From Bacillus sp. NTK074B (GTDB lineage: Bacteria > Bacillota > Bacilli > Bacillales > Bacillaceae_B), in contig NZ_JAFKOH010000006.1 of assembly GCF_017303375.1 (NCBI RefSeq), positions 1 to 64,000 of the forward strand: 64,000 nt of DNA, given 5' to 3'. The position numbers and the translations under genes are program-made. A model generated the notes under the pieces. That model searched no databases, had not been told where the DNA came from, and saw only the letters and a program-made list of their open reading frames with translations. Positions 1 to 7,988 of the stretch are shown piece after piece (within the stretch, counting starts at the first letter, position 1; every line of letters begins with the position of its first letter).

Positions 1-61
1 TTGCATGTATTAGGCACGCCGCCAGCGTTCGTCCTGAGCCAGGATCAAACTCTCCGATAAA
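1..61 (-). rRNA. rrs: 16S ribosomal RNA, 5' end (partial)
   Basis: Read on the minus strand, the first 61 bases carry the universal 16S start, including AGAGTTTGATCCTGGCTCAG and the following GGACGAACGCTGGCGGCG block. The mature 5' end lies near position 61; the rest of the gene runs off the left edge. Its leader (62-165) holds the rRNA leader typical of Bacillus. In B. subtilis the same neighbour, ygxA, sits upstream of an rRNA operon. Confidence 0.97.
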
Positions 62-171
62 AGTTTGAATAGCTCTTTAAAAATAAATCTAGAATTAACG
101 TTGACGTATTGTCTTGTTTTGTTCAGTTTTCAAGGTTCAATGTGTAAGCGCTTCGTTTAAGCGACTTTTTC

Positions 172-200
172 ATCTTATCAAGTAGTGACCTGATTGTCAA
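172..200 (-). promoter_or_regulatory. rRNA operon promoter P2 (sigma-A)
   Basis: On the minus strand there is TTGACA, a 17-base spacer and TAAGAT. The -35 is at 200-195 and the -10 at 177-172. It lies about 110 bases before the mature 16S end and is the promoter nearest to the gene. Confidence 0.85.
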
Positions 201-266
201 CAACTTTTTAAGTTTTTTAAGTCGCCACTGACCGCTCGTTGCCGTCGTTCAGCAGCGACATTTACT

Positions 267-295
267 AATATAACAAGGTTACAGAATGAAGTCAA
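267..295 (-). promoter_or_regulatory. rRNA operon promoter P1 (sigma-A)
   Basis: On the minus strand there is TTGACT (295-290), a 17-base spacer and TATATT (272-267). It sits 95 bases upstream of P2, which gives the tandem P1/P2 arrangement usual for Bacillus rRNA operons. Confidence 0.8.
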
Positions 296-319
296 CGGAA
301 AATTAATATTTTACTATAA

Positions 320-1186
320 TTATTTTGCGGCACGATAATATCGGTGATAGATACCTTGTCCTTTTGTCTCTACATCGACGATTTCAACAAACCCTTTATC
401 CGTCAAATATTCAATGAGCATGCTCAAATCCACAGAGTAGTGTCTGGCCTCTGAATGGTTAAGCAGATCCTGGAACGTCCAGTGTTCTTTTTGACCAAGG
501 ATGTCTAATAGGTGTTCGGTTGATACCTTGGTTCTTGAGTGAATAAGAAACTCGCTTGCCAGGAACAGCAGTTCAAGTCGCTTATCGATCTCTTCATCGC
601 TTGTCACAAGCTCTTCATACAGTTTGTATATTTCAGGCTCTATTTGCTTAACCTGGTTCCATACAGTGACCTCCGGATGGAAACCATTTTCAATAACAGC
701 AAGCCTGGCTAAATGATGCAATGAGTGCACGATGTGATTATAGGCATCTAGGTAATGTTTGCTTTCAAAGAATTCTCTTCCATCCATATAGCGGCGAATC
801 AACTTGGCAAATTCCATGCCCATTTTGATCTTTCTGCCATAGAAAGGGAAGTCTCGTAACTCCGTTTTAAGATTCTGGATAAACTCATTACGGTCAAACA
901 GGACTTTTCCATTGAACAGCCAATCGATCACTTTCCGGTTGGACCCGAGTAAAATCCACTCATTCAGCTTGGCTTCTGTCACGATATGTAACGCTGCCTT
1001 TTGTTCTTTATAAGAATAATGCTTGATGAATACCGGCTCTTCCGCCTCCTTCACAATAAGGAACAGGACGATATCAAAGGTATCGGTCAACGGACTTGAT
1101 TTCTTGCTTTGTTCTATTAGAAGCGCTCCTAAAGTATTGGGGTGACTTGTACGCTCTTGGTATATCGGTCGTAAAATGTCTTCCAT
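320..1186 (-). CDS. ygxA: YgxA-like nucleotidyltransferase-fold protein
   Basis: A 288-residue soluble protein of the YgxA family, which is annotated as nucleotidyltransferase-like; its substrate is not known. I recognise it from the MEDILRPIYQER start and from its place between an rRNA operon and ygzB, as in B. subtilis. The start at 1186 is preceded by TGGAGGAG seven bases upstream. The frame stays open to 1309, but that region has no ribosome binding site. The last 60 residues look like a small winged-helix module (helical, then a GIYHRYYR strand). It is divergent from ygzB and reads toward the 16S gene. Function is inferred from the family only. Confidence 0.88.
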   Translation of the reverse strand: MEDILRPIYQERTSHPNTLGALLIEQSKKSSPLTDTFDIVLFLIVKEAEEPVFIKHYSYKEQKAALHIVTEAKLNEWILLGSNRKVIDWLFNGKVLFDRNEFIQNLKTELRDFPFYGRKIKMGMEFAKLIRRYMDGREFFESKHYLDAYNHIVHSLHHLARLAVIENGFHPEVTVWNQVKQIEPEIYKLYEELVTSDEEIDKRLELLFLASEFLIHSRTKVSTEHLLDILGQKEHWTFQDLLNHSEARHYSVDLSMLIEYLTDKGFVEIVDVETKGQGIYHRYYRAAK

Positions 1187-1344
1187 TTCATACTCCTCCA
1201 CATCACTCATTGGTTGGTTGGTTACTATTTCGACATTCAAAGAGGATTTCCTTCTCTGAATATAGTCATTTTTCGACAAAATGGTTTCGTATCCCTCTAC
1301 TACCAACAAATATGGTATAGTATTTTTTTAGGAGGGACAAACAA

Positions 1345-1695
1345 ATGGCTAAGAAATATTCAAGTAAGATCAATAAAATCCGTACGTTTGCCTTAAGTTT
1401 AGTTTTCATCGGATTTATCATTATGTACGTCGGTATATATTTTAGAGAACATCCATGGGTCATGACAACATTCATGCTGCTGGGTTTTCTGGGAATCATC
1501 GGAAGTACGGTTGTTTACTTCTGGATCGGGATGCTGTCTACGAAGGCTGTACAGGTTACATGCCCCAATTGCGGCAAGGTCACCAAAGTCCTTGGGCGTG
1601 TAGATATGTGCATGTATTGCAACGAGCCCCTGACCCTTGATCCGAACCTTGAGGGTGAAGAATTCGATGAGGACTATAATAAAAGGAAAAGATAA
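1345..1695 (+). CDS. ygzB: YgzB / UPF0295 membrane protein with zinc ribbon
   Basis: A 116-residue protein with two predicted membrane segments (about residues 13-33 and 41-63) followed by a cytoplasmic four-cysteine knuckle, C73-x2-C76 and C89-x2-C92, and an acidic then basic tail. The length and layout match UPF0295 protein YgzB of Bacillus. AGGAGGG lies a proper distance before the ATG. It is divergent from ygxA and is followed by a strong terminator, so it is probably monocistronic. The molecular role of the family is unknown; the zinc knuckle is inferred from the cysteine spacing. Confidence 0.9.
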   Translation: MAKKYSSKINKIRTFALSLVFIGFIIMYVGIYFREHPWVMTTFMLLGFLGIIGSTVVYFWIGMLSTKAVQVTCPNCGKVTKVLGRVDMCMYCNEPLTLDPNLEGEEFDEDYNKRKR

Positions 1696-1706
1696 AGATG
1701 CATGAG

Positions 1707-1748
1707 AAAAGACCTTCAACGGGGTCGATACCCGGAAGGTCTTTTTTT
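1707..1748 (+). terminator. Rho-independent terminator after ygzB
   Basis: GACCTTC (1711-1717) pairs with GAAGGTC (1735-1741), enclosing a second GC-rich pairing, and is followed by seven T residues. Confidence 0.9.
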
Positions 1749-1763
1749 GGATTCAAAAATAAA

Positions 1764-1996
1764 GGCTGTTTTCGTAAACATTGTTGCTCCTGGATGTAGC
1801 GAGTGGCGGTTGATTTCCGCTACAGGTGCTCGCTTTCCGCGGGGCTGGCGGTGAGCCTCCTCGGCTGAGGAGGCTCGGCCGAACGTCCGTGGAAAGCGGA
1901 GCGGTTCCCTTCACCCTCCTGCACCACAACCTAATTGACAGAGCATCGTAAATCTAAGTTTGGATGCAAATAGCAACAATCTTTGGGAAAACAGCC
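1764..1996. repeat. Interspersed imperfect palindromic repeat, 233 bp
   Basis: The ends form an imperfect 24-bp terminal inverted repeat with four mismatches (1764-1787 against 1973-1996; shared core GGCTGTTTTC and ATTGTTGC). The interior contains nested hairpins, CGCTTTCC with GGAAAGCG around GAGCCTCCTC with GAGGAGGCTC. There is no open reading frame of note. The same end sequence recurs at 7989 and 8446. It looks like a small non-autonomous repeat of a type common between Bacillus genes. It fills most of the 340-bp gap between ygzB and perR. Confidence 0.75.
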
Positions 1997-2036
1997 AAAA
2001 TAAAAGAATGGCCCTGAAAACCAGAACCATTCAAAC

Positions 2037-2477
2037 TTAATGCGTTTCGTTAACCGAACATTCCGTGCACGTTCCGTAAATTTCCATCCGGTGATTGTTC
2101 ACTTTAAATCCAGTGACATGGGAAGCAAGTTGTTCCACTTCATCCAGTCCAGGGTAATGGAAGTCGACAATTTTGCCGCAGTCATCACAGATCACATGGT
2201 AATGATCCGTTGTCACAAAGTCAAACCGACTGGAAGCATCTCCATAAGTCAACTCTTTCACTAAGCCTACTTCACGGAATACGCGTAAATTATTATAAAC
2301 GGTCGCCACACTCATATTAGGGAATTTCCCTTCAAGTGCTTTATATATGTCATCGGCAGTTGGATGGGCCATTGAATCAATGAGATACTCTAATATCGCA
2401 TGACGCTGAGGAGTGATGCGGACTCCCGTTTCCTTCAATGTCGAAATCGCTTCTTTTAATTGTCCTTCTTCAGACAT
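2037..2477 (-). CDS. perR: Peroxide-responsive repressor PerR (Fur family)
   Basis: A 146-residue Fur-family metalloregulator that represses peroxide defence genes and loses DNA binding when bound Fe(II) drives histidine oxidation. The winged helix covers about residues 1-85. The structural zinc site is C97, C100, C137 and C140. The regulatory metal ligands H38, D86, H92, H94 and D105 are all present, which identifies PerR rather than Fur or Zur. I start at 2477 because AGAGGTG is then seven bases away; the upstream in-frame ATG is too close to it. The gene has its own promoter with a PerR box at 2511-2525, implying autoregulation as in B. subtilis. Catalase and Bcp genes lie in the same window. 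Confidence 0.96.
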   Translation of the reverse strand: MSEEGQLKEAISTLKETGVRITPQRHAILEYLIDSMAHPTADDIYKALEGKFPNMSVATVYNNLRVFREVGLVKELTYGDASSRFDFVTTDHYHVICDDCGKIVDFHYPGLDEVEQLASHVTGFKVNNHRMEIYGTCTECSVNETH

Positions 2478-2510
2478 CGTCATGCACCTCTTTTCATAAG
2501 AATTATTATT

Positions 2511-2525
2511 TTATAATCTTTATAA
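2511..2525. promoter_or_regulatory. PerR box (autoregulatory operator)
   Basis: TTATAATCTTTATAA is an inverted repeat that matches 13 of 15 positions of the PerR consensus TTATAATTATTATAA. It lies just downstream of the perR -10 box, over the likely transcription start, between promoter and gene. Confidence 0.75.
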
Positions 2526-2527
2526 AT

Positions 2528-2557
2528 AGTGTACTAATCAACGTTCCCTTTTGTCAA
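2528..2557 (-). promoter_or_regulatory. perR promoter (sigma-A)
   Basis: On the minus strand there is a perfect TTGACA (2557-2552), an 18-base spacer and TACACT (2533-2528). The PerR box follows immediately. The -35 begins ten bases after the stop of the upstream adenosyltransferase gene. Confidence 0.65.
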
Positions 2558-2566
2558 TCTTTCTCC

Positions 2567-3118
2567 CTACTGCTCGTGGAGGTTTTTCTCCTGTTCCCCC
2601 AGTTGCTGATTGATATAACGGCCAGCTACAAATAGATAATCAGAAAGTCGATTCAGATAAGATAGTACCAAAGGGTTAATGTCTTCATCAATCCCTACCG
2701 CTTCTCTTTCAGCTCTTCTGACGATCGTCCTTGCAGTGTGAAGGGCGGCACCGGCCGGTTGACCACCTGGAAGAATGAAGTTGCTGAGTGGTGTTAGAGA
2801 CCCGTCCAGAAAGTCGATTTGTTCTTCTAATTCCTTGATATGTGTCTCATCCAGCTTCCATTTCACTTCTTTTCCTGCAGGAGTAGCTAGTTCTGCCCCG
2901 ACATGAAAGAGAACTGTCTGCACTTTATGGAAGAACTTTTCAAATTCTTCTTTTCCATCAAAATATTCAGTTTTAATATAACTTAGACCAAGACCAATCA
3001 TGGAATTTGCTTCATCACATGTCCCGTATGCTTCTACTCGTTGATCTTTTTTGGATACACGTGTTCCATACACTAATGACGTTGTTCCCTTGTCTCCCGA
3101 TTTAGTATAGATCTTCAT
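2567..3118 (-). CDS. Cob(I)alamin adenosyltransferase, PduO type
   Basis: A 183-residue enzyme that transfers the adenosyl group of ATP to cob(I)alamin to make adenosylcobalamin. The N-terminal TKSGDKGTTSL motif binds ATP, and the RTIVRRAERE and YLNRLSDYLFVAGR helices near the C-terminus are characteristic of the PduO/MMAB trimer family. The start at 3118 has an AGAGGGG site and gives the family's usual beginning, MKIYTKSGDKG. The frame extends upstream, but only inside the preceding gene. Its ATG is one base after the stop of the dehydrogenase gene, so the two are co-transcribed and probably translationally coupled. A cobalamin riboswitch is present elsewhere in the window (59430), but not here. 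Confidence 0.93.
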   Translation of the reverse strand: MKIYTKSGDKGTTSLVYGTRVSKKDQRVEAYGTCDEANSMIGLGLSYIKTEYFDGKEEFEKFFHKVQTVLFHVGAELATPAGKEVKWKLDETHIKELEEQIDFLDGSLTPLSNFILPGGQPAGAALHTARTIVRRAEREAVGIDEDINPLVLSYLNRLSDYLFVAGRYINQQLGEQEKNLHEQ

Positions 3119-3119
3119 C

Positions 3120-4070
3120 TTAATATCCCCTCTCTGCATCAATAACGTTAATATAGTTTTCCCTGTTATTACGATATGTAGATAAATTCTTTTTAAAGAT
3201 TTCAAGTGCTCTCGGCATGTATTTTTTTGTAATGCTTGAAAGATGAGGCGTCACCGTAATTCCTTCCTTCTTCCAAAATGGATGATCTTCAGGCAGTGGT
3301 TCTTGATCAAATACGTCAAGATACATATGTCCGATCGCATTCATTTCCGCCACTTCCAGAAGCACTGATTCTTCCACGAGGTCACCCCGGCCGATATTGA
3401 TGAATACGGCAGTGTCTTTCATTTCCTCAAAATGATCTACTTTCAGGATTCCCTTCGTAAGACGCGTGCTGGGCAAAACGGATAAGATGTAGTCGGCATT
3501 TGGCAACTGCTCCCTGAATGTGTCCAATGTAAACATCTTGTCAAAATGATCTGCATCTGAACCAGTTGTATTCACACCGCTCACATTCATCCGAAACGCT
3601 TTTGCCAGACGGGCAATCTCACTGCCGATGGCTCCTGCTCCAAGAATGAGAAGAGATGCTTCATAAAGTTCAGAGGTGGGTAATCTTCTGCTCCAAACGG
3701 CCTGCTTTTCCTGCTTCCATACCGGCTGAAGCTGTTTGGCATGCTGCAACATCAATCCGAAGGTGAACTCAGCCATGGGGATTTTATGAATTCCCCTTGC
3801 ATTTGTTACAAGGATATCCCTTCTTTTAATGGCCTCAAATGGCATCTTTTCCAAGCCAGCTGAAGTGACCATGATCCATTTGCACTTTTCACTTCTTTCG
3901 ATATGATACTCCGTCAAATCTTCCCCCATTGTGACGATCACTTCTGCATTAGGCAGTTCATGCTCTGCTTCCTTTACCTTTTTATAAAAATGAAACTCAG
4001 CCTCTGGGAAGCTGTTCTTCAAATCTGAGACAAATTCTTCTTTAGGTTGAAATGTAAAGATGATTTTCAT
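3120..4070 (-). CDS. D-2-hydroxyacid dehydrogenase family protein
   Basis: A 316-residue NAD(P)-dependent D-isomer-specific 2-hydroxyacid dehydrogenase. The nucleotide-binding loop GAGAIG is at residues 144-149. The catalytic triad of the family is visible as R228 (in GRGD), E257 (in DQEPLP) and H276 (in TPHLSS). The substrate (glyoxylate, hydroxypyruvate or another 2-oxoacid) cannot be told from sequence. The start at 4070 follows GGGGGG by seven bases; an upstream ATG at 4085 lies too far from any site. It is the first gene of a two-gene unit with the cobalamin adenosyltransferase. No metabolic link between the two is obvious. Confidence 0.9.
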   Translation of the reverse strand: MKIIFTFQPKEEFVSDLKNSFPEAEFHFYKKVKEAEHELPNAEVIVTMGEDLTEYHIERSEKCKWIMVTSAGLEKMPFEAIKRRDILVTNARGIHKIPMAEFTFGLMLQHAKQLQPVWKQEKQAVWSRRLPTSELYEASLLILGAGAIGSEIARLAKAFRMNVSGVNTTGSDADHFDKMFTLDTFREQLPNADYILSVLPSTRLTKGILKVDHFEEMKDTAVFINIGRGDLVEESVLLEVAEMNAIGHMYLDVFDQEPLPEDHPFWKKEGITVTPHLSSITKKYMPRALEIFKKNLSTYRNNRENYINVIDAERGY

Positions 4071-4149
4071 GTGGTTGCCCCCCATCCCATTTGTCCATTA
4101 TTTTACCATATTGAGGATGGTTCGCCCTAGCGCCAGCCTTCTAAAGGAC

Positions 4150-4179
4150 AAAAAAAAGAGGATCGACTTGGTCGATCCT
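4150..4179 (-). terminator. Rho-independent terminator downstream of bcp
   Basis: On the minus strand, AGGATCGAC pairs with GTCGATCCT around a three-base loop and is followed by eight T residues. It ends the bcp transcript about 120 bases after the stop codon. Confidence 0.88.
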
Positions 4180-4296
4180 GCTACACGGATGAGACTGACT
4201 TATTTGAGGAGGTTGCCCTACTCTTACTATATGTCCTTACCGCTTTTGTGAATGGACAAAAGCCTCAAACCCGTTAAAATAGGCTTTAAAATAGGC

Positions 4297-4761
4297 TTAG
4301 GAAAGGTTGTCTTGAATGTACTGGAGAGCTTCCTCTACATGCCCTTTCACTTTCACTTTTCTCCATTCCTTGGACAGGTTTCCTTCTTTATCGATGATGA
4401 ATGTGGAACGCTCGATTCCCATATATTCTTTACCGAAGTTTTTCTTCAGATTCCACACACCATATTCCTCTGCCACCTTATGATCTTCATCTACAAGGAG
4501 GAGGAACGGCAATCCATGCTTGTCTACAAACTTTTCATGTTTATCAACAGGATCAGGACTCACTCCAAGGATAACCGCATCAAGATCTTCAAAGTTCTCA
4601 TACTGATCTCTGAAGTCGCACGCTTCTGTTGTACAACCCGGCGTCATGTCCTTTGGATAAAAATATAAGACCACATTTTTTCCATGATAATCGGAAAGCT
4701 TCACCCTTTCTCCATTGCTTGCGAGTAATTCAAATTCAGGTGCTTTTTGACCTACTGTCAT
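4297..4761 (-). CDS. bcp: Thioredoxin-dependent peroxiredoxin Bcp
   Basis: A 154-residue cytoplasmic peroxiredoxin that reduces hydrogen and organic peroxides with electrons from thioredoxin. The active-site segment TPGCTTEAC contains the peroxidatic C43 and the nearby resolving C48, the spacing of the atypical two-cysteine Bcp/PrxQ group. The ATG at 4761 is preceded by AGGAGGGG; the frame runs on upstream without a start site. In B. subtilis the homologue (ygaF) lies in the same perR-hemL interval. The downstream terminator at 4150-4179 makes it a short transcript. No PerR box is visible upstream. Confidence 0.95.
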   Translation of the reverse strand: MTVGQKAPEFELLASNGERVKLSDYHGKNVVLYFYPKDMTPGCTTEACDFRDQYENFEDLDAVILGVSPDPVDKHEKFVDKHGLPFLLLVDEDHKVAEEYGVWNLKKNFGKEYMGIERSTFIIDKEGNLSKEWRKVKVKGHVEEALQYIQDNLS

Positions 4762-4835
4762 ATGTTTTCCCCTCCTACTTGGATATTGTTCTGACCTTAG
4801 CGTACCCAATAGACAGGAAAAACTCAAACCATACG

Positions 4836-5240
4836 CTACTTGTTCTCATAGTTTAGGAAGGACTTCACGACAAAGGCTGCCGGGATGGTATAGCCAAGCC
4901 AGGATTCAATGAGGGCAATCCCTCTCCCGATGCCGACCGGAGTGACGTCCCCGTACCCTACCGAAAAGAGTGTGATACCACTGAAGTACATCGTCGTAAA
5001 AAAATGATCGAGGAAGTCTCCCCTAATAGGGATTCCTCCTTCAACGAGAATCGGGATCCCCTCAAGCTCCAAAAGTGTAAATAATAGACCAAATCCAATC
5101 ATGATCGTGATATAACTCATCCCTAAGAAGAGGAAATGATGCAGGGAAACATGGTGTTCTTTCCACCGTGAAGGATAAAATAATGCCCGAAGACTCATGG
5201 CCATGCAGAACAGTATAAAAAATCCAATGATATATAGCAT
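4836..5240 (-). CDS. Small two-TM potassium channel family protein
   Basis: A 134-residue membrane protein of the ion-channel (Ion_trans_2) type. The selectivity filter TLFSVGYGD is at about residues 90-98. Hydrophobic segments lie at about 3-20, 35-57 and 108-126, with a pore helix before the filter. It has no RCK or TrkA regulatory domain, so it is a bare channel core. The ATG at 5240 is seven bases after GAGGG; the ATG two codons earlier is too close to that site. It stands alone between bcp and the ABC-2 genes, on the same strand. Potassium selectivity is inferred from the GYGD filter. Confidence 0.85.
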   Translation of the reverse strand: MLYIIGFFILFCMAMSLRALFYPSRWKEHHVSLHHFLFLGMSYITIMIGFGLLFTLLELEGIPILVEGGIPIRGDFLDHFFTTMYFSGITLFSVGYGDVTPVGIGRGIALIESWLGYTIPAAFVVKSFLNYENK

Positions 5241-5302
5241 GTACATACCCTCTTTTTCTGCTTGTCTCTTAGTATATGTACGCTTTTCATCCTGGAAAAA
5301 TT

Positions 5303-6088
5303 CTAGTTACCTGCTCCTCTATACCTTTTCACACCTTCATTCCAAAGAAAGATGGAAAAGACAAAAAATCCGATACCCACAAATGGAGTGAGAAAGGAAT
5401 AGGGGTACCATTCCGTCTTTTCCAGAAAAAAGGCAGATGGATACACGCCTACGAACGCAAAGGGTAAAATCCAGGTCAGTACAAATCGGATCACACTGTT
5501 ATAAATATCAACCGGATATCTTCCATAGTTTCCGATATTGTACATCATCGGCATGATGGACGTCTTCGCATCAGACCAGAAGGCAATACTTGCAAGAGCT
5601 ATGAAGATCCCCGCATAAACCAGTGCCCCACCGAAAACAAAGACGATGAAAAGGAACGGTTCATACCATTCAAATGTAATATCAAGCCTGCCACCTGCGT
5701 AAAACATAACGGCCATACCAGTGATGACACCAAAAAGGGACTCTAACTCCATCCGCTCTAAAATTACTTGAAATAGGCTATGGATCGGCCTCGTCAGTAT
5801 CCGGTCGAATTCTCCTTTCACCACATACCGGTCGTTAAAATCCCAGATATTGAAGAAGGAGCTGAACAGGGCAAACGGAACCAGGAAAAATCCATAAATG
5901 AAAATGATTTCATCCCTCGTCCACCCGCTCAATAATTGGGTGTGTCCGAATACAACGAGGATAAATACAAGGTTAACCGCTTGAAATAATAAATCAGAAA
6001 GAATCTCGACGATCAGGTCGGCTCGATATTGCAGTCTGATCTTCATATACTGGGCGACGTATTGAAAGAACATCTTTACATAGAACAT
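5303..6088 (-). CDS. ABC-2 type exporter permease (COG3694-like)
   Basis: A 261-residue polytopic protein with about six membrane segments, of the group of uncharacterised ABC permeases that occur as adjacent COG4587/COG3694 pairs. The segments RADLIVEILSDLLFQ and the GEFDRILTRPI motif after the second membrane segment are typical of the family. The ATG at 6088 follows AAGGAGGG and is only three bases after the stop of the partner permease, so the two are coupled. Together with the ATPase at 6935-7945 it should form an exporter of unknown substrate in the cytoplasmic membrane. It is the last gene of the operon. Confidence 0.85.
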   Translation of the reverse strand: MFYVKMFFQYVAQYMKIRLQYRADLIVEILSDLLFQAVNLVFILVVFGHTQLLSGWTRDEIIFIYGFFLVPFALFSSFFNIWDFNDRYVVKGEFDRILTRPIHSLFQVILERMELESLFGVITGMAVMFYAGGRLDITFEWYEPFLFIVFVFGGALVYAGIFIALASIAFWSDAKTSIMPMMYNIGNYGRYPVDIYNSVIRFVLTWILPFAFVGVYPSAFFLEKTEWYPYSFLTPFVGIGFFVFSIFLWNEGVKRYRGAGN

Positions 6089-6091
6089 CGG

Positions 6092-6883
6092 TCACCCTCC
6101 TTGAATGATCATTTGTTTTTTTGCCATGACCCAGAGCACTTTAATTGGTATAAGAAGGATCAATGACCAAAGACCCTGCATCAGGATGGCGTTGAATGAT
6201 TCCGAGGTAGAAAAACCATTTGTAAAAATCATACTCGGTACATAGCTGATGCTCTGAAACGGCAGATATTCCATCACATTCTGCGCCCACAGGGGGAAGA
6301 AATGTATAGGCAGCAATAAGCCTGAGAACAAATCAATGACGACCCGTTTCGCACGAATAAGACCATCATTATTAAATAAGAAAAAAGTCGTGATTCCTGT
6401 CAGCAAATTGATTTGTGTATTAATGATGAAACTGAACATGATGGACAATGCAAAGAGGCCAAACGTATCTATCCCCGTTCCAATCTGAAGCGGGAAAATC
6501 AGACTCACGATGATCATCCCCGGGAAGGAGAAAAAGACCAATCGGAAGATTCCTTCACCAAGCCCCTGCATTGTTTTCATTCCGAGATAGTTATAGGGCC
6601 TTATGAATTCAACGGCCACTTTCCCCTCTTTGATTTCCTGTGCAATTTCGCGATCAATATTATTAAAGTAAAAGGCCCTTGCCATCCATGATACGGCTAC
6701 ATATGTCGTCATCTGAATGATTGATAATCCTTCGATATCCTGTTTGCCTCCGTAAATAGCCTGCCACAAGAAATAATACGCTCCGATATTGATACTGTAA
6801 ATTAAAATCCCACTGTAATAATTCGTACGATAGGCGAGCATCATGAGAAATCGGATGCGGATCATTTCGATATACTTAGCCAC
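6092..6883 (-). CDS. ABC-2 type exporter permease (COG4587-like)
   Basis: A 263-residue permease, partner of the following gene, with about six membrane segments and the family segment EIKEGKVAVEFIRPYNY between the second and third. The start is a GTG at 6883, eight bases after GGAGG; the upstream in-frame GTG overlaps that same site and cannot use it. It lies between the ATPase gene and the second permease gene, all on the minus strand. An ATPase with two different permeases predicts a heteromeric transporter. Substrate unknown. Confidence 0.84.
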   Translation of the reverse strand: MAKYIEMIRIRFLMMLAYRTNYYSGILIYSINIGAYYFLWQAIYGGKQDIEGLSIIQMTTYVAVSWMARAFYFNNIDREIAQEIKEGKVAVEFIRPYNYLGMKTMQGLGEGIFRLVFFSFPGMIIVSLIFPLQIGTGIDTFGLFALSIMFSFIINTQINLLTGITTFFLFNNDGLIRAKRVVIDLFSGLLLPIHFFPLWAQNVMEYLPFQSISYVPSMIFTNGFSTSESFNAILMQGLWSLILLIPIKVLWVMAKKQMIIQGG

Positions 6884-6934
6884 GATACCTACCTCCACGC
6901 AAGAGCAGTCGTGGAGTCACTTCTGTTGCACCAC

Positions 6935-7945
6935 TCATCTTGTCACAGCTCCTTTTTCATAGATGTTTCGGATGATCTCTTCGGTGGTCGTCTCTTCTAT
7001 CTTCATGTCCTTCACTTTGAAGTTTGCTACGACGTTGGTGATGAGCTGTGAAATGATTTCTTCATCCGCCTCCGTTACGGCAGAATAGGATTGCTTCTTT
7101 TCGTCAAAGGACCACGTAATACTGAAGTTCTTAGTCAGGTCGGATAAAGAGGACAGTGACACTTCATCCAGGAATTGAAAGACGACTTCTTTTTGATCTC
7201 CCCAGTTTTCTTTCAAACGACTCAGTTCACCATCGTAAATGATCTTCCCTTCATCCAACATGACGACCCGTTCACATAGGGCTTCGATATCCGTTAAATC
7301 ATGGGTCGTAAGTAATATGGTGGTGTTGTACTTCTCATTGATCTCCTTTAAAAATTGACGGATCTTCAATTTCACCAGGACATCCAGTCCGATGGTGGGT
7401 TCATCCAGAAATAATAGAGGTGGGTTATGAACAAGCGCCGCGGCCAGTTCACATCTCATCCTCTGACCAAGAGACAGTTTCCGGACCGGTTTGTCCAGAA
7501 GCGGAGCAATATCAAGCGTCTCAATCACATGATCCATATGCTCCTTATATTGCTGGTCCGGCACTTTGTACACCTTTTTCAAAAGCTGAAAAGATTCCTG
7601 TACGGCAATATCCCACCAGAGCTGTGAGCGTTGTCCAAACACAACGCCGATCGTCTGTACGAATTTTTCCCTGTCACGATGTGGATTCATACCATTGACG
7701 GTCAATTCTCCCCCTGTCGGAGTCAAGATGCCCGTCAACATTTTGATGGTGGTGGACTTGCCGGCCCCATTTTCACCAATATATCCGACCATCTCCCCCT
7801 GCTTCACATTGAATGAAATATCATTCACAGCAGGAACGACTTTATAATTACGCGTAAACAAATCCCTGAAGGCGCCCTTCAGCCCCGAACGACTGGAAAA
7901 AGCCTTGAACTCCTTACGCAAATGATTCACTTCAATCGCATTCAT
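6935..7945 (-). CDS. ABC transporter ATP-binding protein (ABC-2 exporter, COG4586-like)
   Basis: A 336-residue nucleotide-binding subunit that powers the two permeases downstream. The Walker A GENGAGKST is at residues 58-66, the signature is LSLGQRMR, and the Walker B LLFLDEPTIGLD is followed by the H-loop LTTHD. The last 100 residues form a C-terminal extension seen in daunorubicin-type exporters. The N-terminal insertion before the Walker A (GLKGAFRDLFTRNYK) is typical of the COG4586 group. The ATG at 7945 is seven bases after AGGAGG. It is the first gene of the three-gene operon, and the repeat at 7989-8446 lies just upstream. Confidence 0.92.
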   Translation of the reverse strand: MNAIEVNHLRKEFKAFSSRSGLKGAFRDLFTRNYKVVPAVNDISFNVKQGEMVGYIGENGAGKSTTIKMLTGILTPTGGELTVNGMNPHRDREKFVQTIGVVFGQRSQLWWDIAVQESFQLLKKVYKVPDQQYKEHMDHVIETLDIAPLLDKPVRKLSLGQRMRCELAAALVHNPPLLFLDEPTIGLDVLVKLKIRQFLKEINEKYNTTILLTTHDLTDIEALCERVVMLDEGKIIYDGELSRLKENWGDQKEVVFQFLDEVSLSSLSDLTKNFSITWSFDEKKQSYSAVTEADEEIISQLITNVVANFKVKDMKIEETTTEEIIRNIYEKGAVTR

Positions 7946-7988
7946 CTTGCGTCCTCCTAGATCCAAATAAAGTGATTACTTTTTACAA

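Noticed and set aside
1399-1719. Minus-strand frame over ygzB
   Set aside because: A shadow of the ygzB gene, which has a clear site, motifs and synteny.
2037-2477. Fur or Zur instead of PerR
   Set aside because: The regulatory site has Asp at position 86 with H38, H92, H94 and D105, the PerR pattern, and the gene lies in the perR locus.
4252-4668. Plus-strand frame of 138 codons opposite bcp
   Set aside because: Antisense shadow of the peroxiredoxin gene; no motif and no site.
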